Shown: in pieces, positions 22,403-23,700 of the stretch
How positions within the stretch are numbered: position 1 is the first letter of the stretch
Layout of the letters: the number at the start of each line of letters is the position of its first letter
DNA from: JAFGJU01 sp964570935
Lineage (GTDB): Bacteria; Eisenbacteria; RBG-16-71-46; JAFGJU01
Direction: 5' to 3'
Length of the DNA: 23,700 bases
NCBI GenBank assembly: GCA_964570935.1
Contig: CAZMZP010000087.1
Coordinates: 1-23,700, forward strand
Notes under the pieces: generated by a model
Seen by the model: the letters and a program-made list of their open reading frames with translations, nothing else
What the model was told of the DNA's origin: nothing
Databases searched by the model: none
Position numbers and translations under genes: made by a program

Positions 22403-23700
22403 CTACACCGCGTCCGACACCAGCAGGTAATGGTAGAATCGACCGTCCAGGCAATCCGCCACGTGCACGCCCGCCAGCTCTTTAAGGTCAGTCAGAAAGG
22501 ACTCGCCTGCCCTCACGAGCGGCGCCAAAGAACAGAACCCTCGCTCCTGCAGATGCCCGTTGGGAAGCAAGAACTCGCCTGCGGCCCGGAGCTTGGGGTT
22601 CGCGGACAAGGTCTTCTTCTTAGCGTTGGAGATGAACTCTTCCCTCACCCGTTTGAGCTCGAACTCCATCTTTCTGGACGCGGAGCCCGTCACGTCTTCC
22701 GCGCCCCGGCCGGCGCTCGCCGCCAGCCGTTTCAGTTTTTCAAGTCCGGAGCGGACTTCGTCCTCGGCCGCCTCCAGGTCCCTATATACATCCGATGACA
22801 GGCTCTTTTCGACGTAGTCTTGAAGCCGCCTATCGAAGGACAGCACCGTTTCCGTGACAAGGTCTTCCTGCCTGCCCAGCAGAGACGCCAGCGCCGCCGG
22901 CACGATCGTCACGCTGAGCCTCGGGAAAACCGGCCCCTGGTCAAACCCCAGCGCGGAGGAGACGGCTCGCGAAACCACCGAATAGCACATCTCGGACGGT
23001 CCCAGAACGTGCGCCAGCGGCGACGTTAGCCGGTCGCGCAGCAGCGGCCCCAGCAGCACGTTCGGCAGCAGGTCGGCGTCTCCCTTCTCGACGTGGGCCA
23101 GCAGCCTGGGATGTTCTTCCCTGGACGGTTTTCTCCTGACGTCCCCTTCCCTGACGAACACGCATGACTCGACGCTCCGGCTCGACACTGGTTCTTCGTA
23201 TCCCAGCTTTCCAACAGCCCTCAGACGCTCCAGCGCCCTTTCCTCGACGGTTCCGGAGCTCCGGAGGTACGCCGAGAAAACGGAGGCCGCGGGACCGGAA
23301 CGCGAGGCCTCTCTGGCGTCCACCACCACTGCGCCCCAGGCGTCCAGCAGGGAGAGATACAGGGAGGAGAAGAACTCGCCCCAGTCGCGGGCGCGAGCGA
23401 GCGCCGTTTCCACGACTTCTTTCACGTAGGCCGCCCCCCGGTACGCAGCGTCTCCTTCTTCGAACTGGCTCCAAAGCTCGCGCACGGCCTCTCTGACGGG
23501 CTCGACGCCGAGTGAACCGACCATCTTCCCAGCAACATGGCCGTGTTCAGTCGCGGTGAATTTTCTTCTCTCTAGGTCCTTCGTGAAGAAGCCGGCCGAC
23601 GACACCTCCAGGAAATCGGCGTCGTCGCAGGCGTTCCACAGCACCGGCACCGCCTGCACGCCGTGCAGGCTTCTGACGTGCTCGCACAGGGCGACCGAAG
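22403..23700 (-). CDS. bshC: Bacillithiol synthase BshC (putative cysteine-adding enzyme), N-terminus cut by window edge
   Basis: 431 residues of a BshC-family protein, whose members add cysteine to GlcN-malate to complete bacillithiol. The reading frame stays open to the right edge (SVALCEHVRSLHG before VQAVPV), so the true start is outside; an internal GTG at 23659 should not be taken as the start. Family landmarks are AVPVLWNACDDADF near 23620-23660, LLPNVLLGPLLRDRL, HVLGPSEMCYSVV, FPRLSVTI, a long helical/coiled region (about 22640-22830) and the C-terminal NGHLQERGF. The usual EDHD of the first motif is DDAD here. The protein is more divergent than BshA and BshB1, but gene order supports the assignment. 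Confidence 0.87.
   Translation of the reverse strand, partial: SVALCEHVRSLHGVQAVPVLWNACDDADFLEVSSAGFFTKDLERRKFTATEHGHVAGKMVGSLGVEPVREAVRELWSQFEEGDAAYRGAAYVKEVVETALARARDWGEFFSSLYLSLLDAWGAVVVDAREASRSGPAASVFSAYLRSSGTVEERALERLRAVGKLGYEEPVSSRSVESCVFVREGDVRRKPSREEHPRLLAHVEKGDADLLPNVLLGPLLRDRLTSPLAHVLGPSEMCYSVVSRAVSSALGFDQGPVFPRLSVTIVPAALASLLGRQEDLVTETVLSFDRRLQDYVEKSLSSDVYRDLEAAEDEVRSGLEKLKRLAASAGRGAEDVTGSASRKMEFELKRVREEFISNAKKKTLSANPKLRAAGEFLLPNGHLQERGFCSLAPLVRAGESFLTDLKELAGVHVADCLDGRFYHYLLVSDAV

Overview
The window is a gene-dense, GC-rich (about 60% or more by eye) stretch of bacterial chromosome. Nearly every gene lies on the minus strand. I see no rRNA, tRNA, CRISPR array, transposase or phage gene. 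Bacillithiol genes, a sigma-54 activator with tetratricopeptide repeats, System II (Ccs) cytochrome c assembly proteins, an AmrS-type radical SAM enzyme and a DUF1611/enolase-superfamily pair suggest an uncultured Gram-negative-like lineage, perhaps near the FCB or Eisenbacteria-type phyla. That placement is inference only; no marker gene here settles it.

Layout, left to right. (1) Positions 1-2305: a short secreted or membrane-anchored orphan protein followed by a TPR/sigma-54 activator that is cut by the left edge, with a recognisable promoter at 2506-2534. (2) Positions 2661-7711: a housekeeping operon read right to left as polyprenyl diphosphate synthase, amrS, rsfS, argS and a PfkB-family kinase, with a promoter at 7836-7864. 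(3) Positions 7913-9274: a membrane-anchored M23 peptidase with its own promoter. (4) Positions 9447-18215: a likely eight-gene operon with overlaps or short gaps, read as DUF1611 (DgcN-like), dipeptide/N-acetyl-glutamate epimerase (DgcA-like), a small radical SAM protein, CcsA, ResB, an AI-2E-family permease, a DUF401 permease and a CCA-type tRNA nucleotidyltransferase, ending at an intrinsic terminator. (5) Positions 18414-19241: pgeF, the only plus-strand gene, divergent from that operon. (6) Positions 19243-23700: the bacillithiol operon bshC-bshB1-bshA followed by a trans-sulfuration enzyme; bshC runs off the right edge.

How the genes fit together: the right-hand block makes the thiol bacillithiol and places a cysteine/homocysteine-pathway enzyme last in the same operon. 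The divergent pair around 18.2-18.4 kb links peptidoglycan quality control (PgeF) with handling of D-glutamate or muropeptide dipeptides (DUF1611 plus epimerase). The middle carries a reduced cytochrome c maturation pair.

No clearly new multi-gene system is evident. The best second looks are key-motif substitutions in otherwise normal enzymes (ArgS without its HIGH signature, CcsA with a degraded WWD motif, BshC, M23, CCA transferase), two face-to-face promoters that put both divergent genes in a leaderless arrangement, and the small secreted protein coupled to the sigma-54 activator.
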